DNA of 64,000 nucleotides, taken from assembly GCF_014055005.1 (NCBI RefSeq), contig NZ_CP059570.1:868001-932000 (forward strand), written 5' to 3'. The notes below the pieces were generated by a model. It searched no databases. It was given only the letters and a program-made list of their open reading frames with translations, and was not told the DNA's origin. Source of the DNA: Neisseria dentiae. GTDB taxonomy: Bacteria; Pseudomonadota; Gammaproteobacteria; Burkholderiales; Neisseriaceae. How positions within the stretch are numbered: position 1 is the stretch's first letter; every line of letters starts with the position of its first letter. This document shows, piece by piece, positions 52,984 to 61,186 of this stretch. Position numbers and translations under genes: made by a program.

Positions 52984-53780
52984 GGGCGAAACACCCGCTG
53001 AAATATCTGCTGCACAGTACCGGCATTCCCAAAAGCAGCTTTCATTACCATATCGGCAAAGCCGATCCCGATGCGGCGGCCAAAACCGCCGTGAGTGAAG
53101 TCTATCGCCGACACAAAGGCCGTTACGGTCATCGGCGGATTGCCGCCGTATTGTCGTGGAACAAAAAGAAAGTGCAGCGCATTATGGGTTTGTTGGGACT
53201 AAAAGCCAAAGTCCGCAGTAAAAAAGCCTACCGTCCGCAAGCAGTAGGAGAGGCTTCGGACAATATTCTCAATCGTGAGTTTACCGCTGGCAAACCGGCA
53301 GACAAATGGCCGACCGATGTGACGGAGTTTAAATGCACAGACGGGAAGCTGTACTTATCGCCGATATTGGATGTGTTTAATCGGGAGATTGTGGCCTATT
53401 CTTTAGGCCGCAGAGCAAACAGTAAAATGGTGGCGCAAATGTTGGACCAAGCATTCGGCCGTCTGAAAGGCCAAACGCCGCTGCTGCATTCCGACCAGGG
53501 TGTGCTTTACCGCACCGAGGCTTATCGAACGAAATTGGCTGAGAAAGGGATTGTGCAAAGTATGTCGCGCAAAGGTAATTGCTGGGACAATGCGCCGATG
53601 GAGAGTTTTTTCGGTACACTGAAAACGGAGAGTTTCTATCAGGAAGGTGCGCTGTCGGTGGCGGAGCTGACAGAGGTAATAGATGATTACATACATTACT
53701 ACAATCATGAACGGATTAGTTTAAACTTGAAAAAGCTGAGTCCTGTCGGCTACAGAACCCAGCTTGAAAAGGCTGTTTGA
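52980..53780 (+). CDS. IS3-family transposase OrfB, intact frame
   Basis: A 266-residue integrase core nearly identical to OrfB of copy 1 (K/T and P/L-type differences near SKKAYRPQAVGE and ADKWPTDVTEF). The first codon in frame is TTG 52980; natural expression is expected through OrfA frameshifting, which is broken here. It contains a DUS (GGCCGTCTGAAAGG). Confidence 0.82.
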   Translation: MRAKHPLKYLLHSTGIPKSSFHYHIGKADPDAAAKTAVSEVYRRHKGRYGHRRIAAVLSWNKKKVQRIMGLLGLKAKVRSKKAYRPQAVGEASDNILNREFTAGKPADKWPTDVTEFKCTDGKLYLSPILDVFNREIVAYSLGRRANSKMVAQMLDQAFGRLKGQTPLLHSDQGVLYRTEAYRTKLAEKGIVQSMSRKGNCWDNAPMESFFGTLKTESFYQEGALSVAELTEVIDDYIHYYNHERISLNLKKLSPVGYRTQLEKAV

Positions 53781-53870
53781 TAAAGATTCTTAACTTGTCC
53801 AAGTATTGGGGGACAGTTCATATGTTTTCAGACGGCCAAACCTCTTGTTTCAGGCCGGGGTAATCAAGCC

Positions 53871-54431
53871 TTAGGCACGTTTGCGGAATTCGCCGGTGCG
53901 GGTGTCGATTTCCACTTTGTCGCCGTTTTCAACGTAGGCCATCACTTGGATTTCGGTGCCGCCGACCAAACGGGCGGTTTTCATGACTTTGCCCGAAGTG
54001 TCGCCTTTAACGGCCGGTTCGGTGTATTCCACTTCGCGCACGATGATGGTAGGCAGCTCCACGGAAATCGGGTTGCCTTCGTAGAAAGTTACTTCGCACA
54101 CGTCTTCCATGCCGTCGACGATGAATTTCAGGGCGTCGCCGATGTTTTCGGCTTCAACTTCGTATTGGTTGAATTCTTCGTCCATGAAAACATACATGGG
54201 GTCGGCGAAGTAGCTGTAGGTGCAGTTTTTGCGCGCTAACACGACAACGTCGAATTTGTCGTCGGCTTTGTAGATGGTTTCGGTGGCGGCGCCGGTGAGC
54301 AGGTTTTTCAGTTTCATGCTCACTTTGGCGGAAGAGCGGCCGCCTTTGATGTATTCGGTTTTTTGCACCACCATCGGGTCGTTGCCGACCATAAATACGT
54401 TGCCGGCGCGCAGTTCTTGTGCGGTTTTCAT
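53871..54431 (-). CDS. efp: Elongation factor P
   Basis: A 186-residue translation factor that relieves ribosome stalling at polyproline. MKTAQELRAGNVFMVG opens domain 1. The modification loop is YIKGGRSSAKV with Arg32 at the tip, the type rhamnosylated by EarP. VREVEYTEPAVKGDTSG and the ending DTRTGEFRKRA are conserved. The modifying enzyme gene is 43 bases upstream. Confidence 0.97.
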   Translation of the reverse strand: MKTAQELRAGNVFMVGNDPMVVQKTEYIKGGRSSAKVSMKLKNLLTGAATETIYKADDKFDVVVLARKNCTYSYFADPMYVFMDEEFNQYEVEAENIGDALKFIVDGMEDVCEVTFYEGNPISVELPTIIVREVEYTEPAVKGDTSGKVMKTARLVGGTEIQVMAYVENGDKVEIDTRTGEFRKRA

Positions 54432-54474
54432 AGTGTTTCCAATCGGTATTCAGTGAAAAATAAAACGCGTTATT

Positions 54475-55650
54475 TTAGCGGTGTCGGTTGAATTTGGCTA
54501 GTTTTTCTATGGCGCTTGGCTGTGAAAACAGGTGTTTTTGCCAATCTGCCACGCTTTTTTGCCAGTTTGTGGCGTGGCTTTGCAGCGCTTGCCAGGCGGC
54601 CAGGCGTTGCGCGGGGGTAAGGGCGGCGGCAGCGTTGAGTTCGTTTGAGAGCGTCCGGTGGGCGGTGCGGACGGCTTCGGGGTAGTACGCGTAGGCCCTA
54701 TCCCAAAATGCGTGCAGTTTTTCGATATGTACCGCTTCTTCTTGCGGGTAGATGTGCCAGAAAAAGGGCTTGGCGGCCAACTGGGCGCGCACGAAGCTGT
54801 CTTCGCCGCGCACGATCAGGCCGTCGGCAAGGTGCAGCAGGCGGTCGAAATCGTGTTGCGGCACGAAGGGGATGCGGATTAGGGTTACGCAGGCCGTCTG
54901 AAACGTATCGCCCGCCTGTTGCAGGGCATGGTGCGGAATGGCTGCGGCTGCTTTCAGGCTGTCGGTGATTTGCCCGCCGGCCAGCAGCAGGGTGACGGGT
55001 TCGCCGTTTTGCCGCCACATATCCAGCCATTCGGCCCAAACGGGGCTTTCGTAGCCGAACAGCAGCCATTCGGGGGCGGTTTTTTCGGGCAGCATCAGGC
55101 GGGCGCGCCATTGGGCAGTGTCGAATTGGCTGCGTTCGGCGTAATCCCGCTCGCGCAGCAGGCCGCCGCTTTTTTCGGTAAAGCCCATAAACCAGAAATA
55201 TTTTTGCAGGCCGTTTGCCTGCGGCGAGGGGAGGGCGTGCAGGCGTTCGTTGCTGGCTTCGGCGCTCAGGTATTCCCAATTCAGCCACAGCGGCCGGGTT
55301 GCGGCTATTGCGGTTGTTACGTTTGGCGGCAGGTCGCAGGCGAAGGTTTCGATAACGGTGTCGGGCGGCGGGGCGGATTCGAGCTGTTCGGCGCGGCGGC
55401 GGTTCCATAGGCGGACGGAGATGTTTTGGTGCGCGCAGGGCGGGGCGGGTAAATCGGGGCAGAGTGCGCGCAGGGCTTCGGCGTCGTCTGTCCATAAGTG
55501 CACCTGCCAGCCCAGCTCGTTGCGGAGCATTTGTGCAAGCCGCCACGACACGCCGATGTCGCCGAAGTTGTCGATAACGGTGCAGAAAATCCAGCAAACG
55601 GGTGCGGATTCGGTTTTCGGAGGCGGGCAGGTTTGGTGTTCGGAAGGCAT
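54475..55650 (-). CDS. earP: EF-P arginine-32 rhamnosyltransferase EarP
   Basis: A 391-residue GT-B glycosyltransferase (GT104) that moves rhamnose from dTDP-rhamnose to Arg32 of EF-P. CTVIDNFGDIGVSWRLAQML carries the conserved aspartate loop, and NGLQKYFWFMGFTEKSGGLLRE and DGLIVRGEDSFVRAQLAAKPFFWHIYPQ are diagnostic. The next gene is efp, with Arg32, which supports the pairing. A reverse DUS encodes FQTACV. Confidence 0.94.
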   Translation of the reverse strand: MPSEHQTCPPPKTESAPVCWIFCTVIDNFGDIGVSWRLAQMLRNELGWQVHLWTDDAEALRALCPDLPAPPCAHQNISVRLWNRRRAEQLESAPPPDTVIETFACDLPPNVTTAIAATRPLWLNWEYLSAEASNERLHALPSPQANGLQKYFWFMGFTEKSGGLLRERDYAERSQFDTAQWRARLMLPEKTAPEWLLFGYESPVWAEWLDMWRQNGEPVTLLLAGGQITDSLKAAAAIPHHALQQAGDTFQTACVTLIRIPFVPQHDFDRLLHLADGLIVRGEDSFVRAQLAAKPFFWHIYPQEEAVHIEKLHAFWDRAYAYYPEAVRTAHRTLSNELNAAAALTPAQRLAAWQALQSHATNWQKSVADWQKHLFSQPSAIEKLAKFNRHR

Positions 55651-55699
55651 GATGGGTTTTGATAAATCTTTGCGTGGCGTGAGGTTATCGCTTCGGGGT

Positions 55700-55974
55700 G
55701 TTTTGTCAAGAAAATATTTTCTTTATCCACATTAATAGTTACGGCATTGACAAGTATGCGGAATAAGGGGCTTGACAACTGTTTGAATTGGTTATTTATT
55801 TGATATATAAACGTTTTTTGTTTGGGCTTAATTTTTGTGCAGCAATATGCAAAGCTTGATTTTTCGGGGAAAACGCGGGGATTTCACAAACTTTCCACAC
55901 AGTTATCCACAGCTTTTGTGAGTAAGCTTTAAGGGCTTGATTGGGATTGGGTTTATATTATTGTCATATATAAA
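55700..55974. other. AT-rich gap with DnaA-box-like sites
   Basis: Two perfect TTATCCACA boxes on the plus strand (55723-55731, 55903-55911), one near match TTACTCACA on the minus strand (55917-55925) and AT-rich TTATTTATTTGATATATAA between. Two TTGACA hexamers at about 55747 and 55772. This could be a DnaA-regulated or origin-type region. Genes on both sides run in the same direction, so no replication-divergence signal supports an origin. Confidence 0.4.
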
Positions 55975-56020
55975 CAGGCCGTCTGAAAACGGAAACTGCA
56001 TTTTGTTTTCAGACGGCCTG
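55975..56020 (-). terminator. DUS-pair terminator after pepA
   Basis: CAGGCCGTCTGAAAAC and GTTTTCAGACGGCCTG form a hairpin 24 bases past the pepA stop (minus strand). Confidence 0.75.
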
Positions 56021-56043
56021 TGCTGTGTTTGATTTAACGGTGT

Positions 56044-57468
56044 TTACTTCACCTGGCGGAGATAGTTCAGCAACAGCGGCACGGGGCGGCCGGTGGCGCC
56101 TTTGTCTTTGCCTGATTTCCACGCGGTGCCGGCGATATCGAGGTGCGCCCACGGGTAGCTTTCGGTGAAATACGACAAAAACGTGCCTGCGGTAATCGTG
56201 CCTGCGCCGGGGCTGCCGATGTTGGGCAGGTCGGCAAAGTTCGATTTGAGCTGCTCTTTATAGGTGTCGAACAGCGGCAGCTGCCAGGCTTGGTCGCCGC
56301 TTTCGCGCGAGGCGGCCAGCAGGCTGTCCACCAGCTCCTGATTGTTGCCCATCAGGCCGCTGACACCATGGCCGAGGGCGACGATACAGGCGCCGGTAAG
56401 GGTGGCGACGTCAATCACGGCTTTGGGTTTGAACTGTTCGGCATAGGTAAGCGCGTCGCACAGAATCAGGCGGCCTTCGGCATCGGTGTTGAGCACTTCG
56501 ATGGTGAGACCCTTCATGCTTTTGACGATGTCGCCGGGCTTGTTGGCCTTGCCGGAAGGCATGTTTTCGCAGGTGGGTACGATGGCGATCAGGTTGACCG
56601 GCAGCTTGAGCTTGACGGCGGCGCAAAACGTGCCGATAACGCTGGCCGCGCCGCACATATCGTATTTCATTTCGTCCATATTCAGGCCGGGCTTGAGCGA
56701 AATGCCGCCGGTGTCGAAAGTGATGCCCTTGCCGACCAATACCACCGGGGCGGTTTCTTTGTTTTCGGCGCCGAAATAGGAAAGTTCGATTAAATAGGGT
56801 TTCTGTTTGCTGCCTTTGGCCACCGACCAAAACGAACCCATGTGTTTTTTAATGTAGTCTTTGCCGAGAATTTTAGCGGTAACGCCGAGTTTTTTGGCTT
56901 GTTTGCGGGCAGTTTCGGCCAAGAATTCGGGCGTGCACTCATTGGGTGCGGCGTTGCCCAAATCTTTGCAGAGCGCCATGCCGTATAATTGGGCGTCGGC
57001 CAAGGTTAAGGCCGTCTGAACGGCTTGGCTGTGCTGCCCGCTGAAAAATTCCGCCCGAGCGAGCTTGGCCGGTTTGGCTTCTTTTTTGTAGCGGTCGAAG
57101 CGGTAGGCGGCGTTGCCGAATGCCAGCGCGAACACTTCGGCAACCAAAGCAGCGGCTTCTTGATTAAACGGCGCGAGACAAACGTTTACCAGCTCCTGCT
57201 TCTGCGCCCACGCGGCGGCTTCGGCGGCGGCTTTGGCCACGGTTTCGCGCTTGGTGTCTTGCAGGCGCACCACGGCCACGGCTTTCAGGCCGCCGTTTTC
57301 GGAAACTTTGGTTTCGGCAAAGGCCTGGTCTTTTTCTAACGAACCGCAGAGCAGGGCGGCGGTTTCGTTATCGCTGTTTTCGCTGCACGGGCAGGCTTCT
57401 TCGCAAATATAAAGCAGGGCGCCGGCGGTGTCCGGCTGCAATTTTTCGGCTTTTGTGCTAAATTCCAC
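56044..57468 (-). CDS. pepA: Leucyl aminopeptidase (M17)
   Basis: A 474-residue dimetal aminopeptidase. The metal-binding and catalytic segments are VGKGITFDTGGISLKPG, MKYDMCGAASVIG and the M17 signature NTDAEGRLILCDAL. The N-terminal domain is diverged. AGGAGAATC precedes the ATG at 57468. A DUS encodes VQTALTL. Confidence 0.95.
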   Translation of the reverse strand: MEFSTKAEKLQPDTAGALLYICEEACPCSENSDNETAALLCGSLEKDQAFAETKVSENGGLKAVAVVRLQDTKRETVAKAAAEAAAWAQKQELVNVCLAPFNQEAAALVAEVFALAFGNAAYRFDRYKKEAKPAKLARAEFFSGQHSQAVQTALTLADAQLYGMALCKDLGNAAPNECTPEFLAETARKQAKKLGVTAKILGKDYIKKHMGSFWSVAKGSKQKPYLIELSYFGAENKETAPVVLVGKGITFDTGGISLKPGLNMDEMKYDMCGAASVIGTFCAAVKLKLPVNLIAIVPTCENMPSGKANKPGDIVKSMKGLTIEVLNTDAEGRLILCDALTYAEQFKPKAVIDVATLTGACIVALGHGVSGLMGNNQELVDSLLAASRESGDQAWQLPLFDTYKEQLKSNFADLPNIGSPGAGTITAGTFLSYFTESYPWAHLDIAGTAWKSGKDKGATGRPVPLLLNYLRQVK

Positions 57469-57504
57469 GCTGATTCTCCTAGATGAGCGGTTATCCCTAA
57501 AGAA

Positions 57505-57546
57505 TTTTTTCAGACGGCCTTACTTATATTTACAGGCCGTCTGAAA
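57505..57546. terminator. DUS-pair hairpin between pepA and lptF
   Basis: TTTTTTCAGACGGCCT and AGGCCGTCTGAAA flank a loop of about 14 bases in the divergent pepA/lptF gap. It may insulate the two promoters. Confidence 0.5.
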
Positions 57547-57706
57547 CATATCGGCCTGATTGTACTCTATCATCGGTCTGCCCGAAACCTCGGGAAACCC
57601 CGCGGCGGCAAACTTAATTGCCGCCGGTGCGGCAGCCCATGCCGCCGTTGTTTGCGTTTGGTTTTCCGCCATATCCCCCAACCCCGCCATTCGAAGCGGT
57701 TATTTT

Positions 57707-58819
57707 ATGATTTATCAACGAAATTTTATCAAAGAACTTTCTTTCACCGCCGTGGGCATTTTCGTGGTGCTGCTGGCGGTGCTGGTGTCCACGCAGGCCA
57801 TCAACCTGCTGGGGCGTGCCGCCGACGGCCGCGTGGCGATTGATGCCGTGGCCGCGCTGGTGGGCTTTTGGGTTATCGGCATGACGCCGCTCTTGCTGGT
57901 GCTCACCGCCTATATCAGCACGCTCACCGTGCTGACCCGTTATTGGCGCGACAGCGAAATGTCGGTTTGGCTCTCGTGCGGGCTGGCGCTGAAACAGTGG
58001 ATACGCCCCGTGTTGCAGTTTGCCGTACCGTTCGCCCTGCTGATTGCGGTGATGCAGCTTTTCGTGATGCCGTGGGCGGAGCTGCGCAGCCGCGAATACG
58101 CCGAAATCCTAAAGCAGAAACAAGAGCTTTCGTTGGTGGAGGCGGGCGAATTCCGCGCGCTGGGTAAGCGCAACGGGCGCGTGTATTTCGTGGAAACCTT
58201 CGACACCGATTCGGGCATCATGAAAAACCTGTTTTTGCGCGAAACCGACGATAAAGGCAACGACAACATCGTTTTCGCCAAAGAAGGCACGTTTTCCCTG
58301 AAAGACAATAAACGCACGCTGGAGCTGAGCAACGGCTACCGTTACAGCGGCACGCCCGGCCGGGCCGACTACAACCAAGTGTCGTTCGAGCATCTGAGCC
58401 TGATTATCAGCACCACGCCGAAAATCGTCGACCCGATTTCGCACCGCCGCACCATCCCCACCGAAAAACTATTCGGCAGCAGCAACCCGCAATACCAAGC
58501 CGAGCTGATGTGGCGGCTGTCGCTGCCCATCAGCGTGCTGCTGTTGAGCATACTCGCCGTGCCGCTTTCCTATTTCAACCCGCGCACGGGCCACACTTAT
58601 AACATCCTCATCGCCATCGGCCTGTATCTGGTTTACCAAAACGGCCTTACCTTTCTGCGCAATGCGGTGGAAGACGGCAAACTCAATTTCTGGCTCGGCA
58701 TGCTGCCCATGCACATATTGATTGCCGCCGTCGCCGTTATCCTGCTGCGCGTGCGCAGTATGCCCGCACAGCCTTTCTGGCGCGCAGTGAAACTCAGTTT
58801 GAAAGGCGGTGCCAAATGA
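57707..58819 (+). CDS. lptF: LPS export permease LptF
   Basis: A 370-residue membrane component of the LptB2FG lipopolysaccharide extractor. MIYQRNFIKELSFTAVGIFVVLL opens with helix 1, and RYWRDSEMSVWLSCGLALKQW is the coupling-helix region. A large periplasmic beta-jellyroll (about 125-260) and a C-terminal helix bundle follow. ATG 57707 is the family start. It overlaps lptG by 4 bases (ATGA). Confidence 0.95.
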   Translation: MIYQRNFIKELSFTAVGIFVVLLAVLVSTQAINLLGRAADGRVAIDAVAALVGFWVIGMTPLLLVLTAYISTLTVLTRYWRDSEMSVWLSCGLALKQWIRPVLQFAVPFALLIAVMQLFVMPWAELRSREYAEILKQKQELSLVEAGEFRALGKRNGRVYFVETFDTDSGIMKNLFLRETDDKGNDNIVFAKEGTFSLKDNKRTLELSNGYRYSGTPGRADYNQVSFEHLSLIISTTPKIVDPISHRRTIPTEKLFGSSNPQYQAELMWRLSLPISVLLLSILAVPLSYFNPRTGHTYNILIAIGLYLVYQNGLTFLRNAVEDGKLNFWLGMLPMHILIAAVAVILLRVRSMPAQPFWRAVKLSLKGGAK

Positions 58820-59886
58820 AGCTGATTACCCGCTACCTTATCCGCCAACTCAGCGTGATGACGGTTTACGCGCTGCTGGCCTTTTTGGCGCTTTACAGTT
58901 TTTTCGACATCATCAACGAAGTGGGCGACCTCGGCAAAGGCAGCTATAACGGCGCCAAAATGATGCAGTATGTGCTGATGCAGATGCCCGCCCACGCTTA
59001 CGACCTGATGCCGCTGGCGGTGCTGATCGGCGGCCTGATTGCCCTGAGCCAGCTCGCTTCGGGCAGCGAAATCACGGTTATGAAAACCAGCGGCATGAGC
59101 ACTAAGAAACTGATTGCCGTTTTGCTGCGCTTCGGCCTGATTTTCGCCGTCGCCACCGCCGCCTTGGGCGAATGGCTGGCGCCGTCGCTGAGTCAAAGCG
59201 CCGAAAACATGAAAGCCACCGCCACCAGCGGCCGCATCAGCACGGGCGCGCAGGGTTTGTGGCTGAAAGAGCAGAACAACATTATCAACGTGCGCGAAAT
59301 GCTGCCCGACCATACCCTGTTGGGCGTGAAAGTGTGGCGGCACAACGAAGCCTTCCAACTGGCCGAGGCGGTGGAGGCTGAATCCGCAACACTCAACCCG
59401 GACAACAGCTGGCAGCTGAAAAACGTGCGCCGCAGCCTGCTTGACGGCGAAGCCGTCCGCACCGAAACACAGGCCGAACAAAACTGGCCGGTCAGGCTGC
59501 AACGCGGCCTGCTGGACGTGTTGCTGGTGAAACCCGAGCAAATGTCGGTGTCGGAATTAACCACTTATATAGGCCATCTGAAAAACAACCGGCAGCAAAC
59601 CAAGCTCTACGAAATCGCCTGGTGGCGCAAGCTGATGTATCCCGTCGCCGCACTGGTGATGGCTTTGGTGGCGCTGGCGTTTACCCCGCAAAACACCCGC
59701 CGCGGCAATATGGGCCTGAAACTGTTCGGCGGCATCTGCTTAGGCTTAGCATTCCACTTTGCCGGACGGCTGTTCGGCTTTACCGGCCAGCTTTACGGTA
59801 TCCCGCCGTTTATCGCCGCCGTGCTGCCGACGATGCTGTTTGCCGTTTTGGGCGTGTATCTGATACGCAGGCAGGAAAAGCGTTAA
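58816..59886 (+). CDS. lptG: LPS export permease LptG
   Basis: A 356-residue partner of LptF. LITRYLIRQLSVMTVYALLAFLALYSFFD is helix 1, MPLAVLIGGLIALSQLASGSEITVMKTSGMS the coupling region, and LMYPVAALVMALVALAFTPQ near the C-terminus. It is translationally coupled to lptF. The ATPase lptB is not in this window. Confidence 0.95.
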   Translation: MKLITRYLIRQLSVMTVYALLAFLALYSFFDIINEVGDLGKGSYNGAKMMQYVLMQMPAHAYDLMPLAVLIGGLIALSQLASGSEITVMKTSGMSTKKLIAVLLRFGLIFAVATAALGEWLAPSLSQSAENMKATATSGRISTGAQGLWLKEQNNIINVREMLPDHTLLGVKVWRHNEAFQLAEAVEAESATLNPDNSWQLKNVRRSLLDGEAVRTETQAEQNWPVRLQRGLLDVLLVKPEQMSVSELTTYIGHLKNNRQQTKLYEIAWWRKLMYPVAALVMALVALAFTPQNTRRGNMGLKLFGGICLGLAFHFAGRLFGFTGQLYGIPPFIAAVLPTMLFAVLGVYLIRRQEKR

Positions 59887-60030
59887 ACATTGTTGGCCGT
59901 AAAGTTCGGGCCGTCTGAAAAGTAATTTTTTTATATTTCATGGGTTTGTTAAAAAGTGGTTTGTCAGGCCGAAAAAATGCTTGCACAAGCTTCGGGATTT
60001 TGGTTTAATCACGTCTTCGCAACGCGACAC

Positions 60031-60106
60031 GGGTGATTAGCTCAGTTGGTAGAGCGTCTGCCTTACAAGCAGAATGTCGGCGGTTCGACTCCGTCATCAC
60101 CCACCA
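60031..60106 (+). tRNA. tRNA-Val (anticodon UAC)
   Basis: GGGTGATTAGCTCAGTTGG begins it; the anticodon loop is CTTACAA, the T-arm GGTTCGACTCC, the acceptor 3' side ATCACCC, discriminator A and encoded CCA (60104-60106). Length 76. Confidence 0.96.
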
Positions 60107-60118
60107 AGTTTCTTGCGC

Positions 60119-60195
60119 GGAGTGGTAGTTCAGTTGGTTAGAATACCGGCCTGTCACGCCGGGGGTCGCGGGTTCGAGCCCCGTCCACTCCGCCA
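60119..60195 (+). tRNA. tRNA-Asp (anticodon GUC)
   Basis: GGAGTGGTAGTTCAGTTGG opens it, the anticodon loop is CTGTCAC, the T-arm is GGTTCGAGCC, and the acceptor CCACTCC with discriminator G and CCA ends it. It is 12 bases after tRNA-Val, so the two are one transcript. Confidence 0.96.
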
Positions 60196-60206
60196 AACCT
60201 ATTCAG

Positions 60207-60237
60207 AAAAAAGCACCGATTTAATCGGTGCTTTTTT
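60207..60237 (+). terminator. Rho-independent terminator of the tRNA pair
   Basis: AAGCACCGATT and AATCGGTGCTTTTTT form a hairpin followed by a T-run. This is one of the few terminators here without a DUS. Confidence 0.9.
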
Positions 60238-60360
60238 CTTTGCCTGTTTTTAGAATCCGCTTTCAGACGGCAGTGGATTTAGATGTGAAGTGCAACTTTC
60301 CACAACAGAAAAAGCCAGTATGCGGGGTAGCATATCCGCTTCCTGACAAGAAAGATTACC

Positions 60361-61128
60361 ATGAGCTACACACAACTGAACCAAGATGAAGAATGCCACA
60401 TCCAATACTTCTACTTCTATCGTCATCACACCATCACCGAAATTACCAAATAGTTTGACCGCCGTAAAGGCACCATCAGCCGCGAAATCAGACAACATTG
60501 GTCTCAAAGGGGTAATACAACGCTGAAAATACCCAACAGCGAAGCCGCCAAAACAAACAGAGCAAACGGAAACTCTATAAGCTCCATTCCTGGCTGATTC
60601 GACAACATCGACATCTTATTCTTCACACACACCACCCAATCACGCTCTATCGCAGCACTGTTTACCGCCGTCTGCACCAAGACAACAGCAATGGCGGAAC
60701 TCTGTGGCAATATCTCAGAATAGGCGGCAAACCTTACCGTAAAAAGTACGGCAGCAAATTGATCAAGGGAAAAATGCCTGACAGCATCAGTATAGAAAAG
60801 CACCCGGCTATCATTGACAAAAAATCTCGCATTGGCGATTGGGGGAGCGACGCCATTATCGGCAAAGATCAACAAAACACATTATTGACCTTGGCTAAGC
60901 GGGTCACCCGCTACACCATCATCTGCAAATTGAAGAATTTCAAAGCCAAGATACTGCCAATGCTGTTAGGGTATATAAAGCTGGGGAGCATATTATCACT
61001 ATGGATAACGGCAAAGAATTTTACAGGCACACCCAAATAGCCAAAGCATAGGCGGCGGAAACTTATTTTTGTTGTCCTTACCATTCTTGAGAGAAAGGAC
61101 TGAATGAAAATACCAACGGACTTACCTG
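60361..61128 (+). pseudogene. IS30-family transposase remnant
   Basis: The start MSYTQLNQDEECHIQYFY, then an in-frame stop, FDRRKGTISREIRQ (IS30 HTH), then other-frame pieces including WGSDAIIGKDQQNTLLTLAKRV and TMDNGKEFYRHTQIAKA, and the tail EKGLNENTNGL. At least three stops or frameshifts are visible. It resembles IS1655-type elements. It fills most of the gap between the tRNAs and lepB. Confidence 0.8.
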
Positions 61129-61186
61129 AGTGTTATACTTGAAATTTAATCAAAGACACCTCTTTGCGTAATCATCTCTTTCAGAA

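Larger units (their letters stand above)
52682..53820 (+). mobile_element. IS3-family (IS150 group) insertion sequence, copy 2 (orfA deleted)
   Basis: Same termini as copy 1: TGAACTGCACCCCAAAAGTT at the left and GGGGGACAGTTCA at the right. Length 1139 bases, about 109 shorter than copy 1 because of an internal deletion in orfA. Flanks are AGGCCGTCTGAAAAAAA on the left and TTTTCAGACGGCC on the right, so it too sits in a DUS-pair terminator loop, downstream of yqiK. Confidence 0.88.

Noticed and set aside
52739..53780. Treating IS3 copy 2 as an active element
   Set aside because: orfA has lost the segment for its HTH and the frame, so the fusion transposase cannot be made from this copy.
55700..55974. 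Calling the DnaA-box region the chromosomal origin
   Set aside because: Only two perfect boxes, no dnaA, dnaN or gyrB nearby and no change of gene direction. Kept as a lower-confidence candidate.
60361..61128. A possible real gene at 60759-61040
   Set aside because: Its sequence (DAIIGKDQQNTLLTLAKRV) is the middle of an IS30 transposase whose other parts are in other frames with stops.
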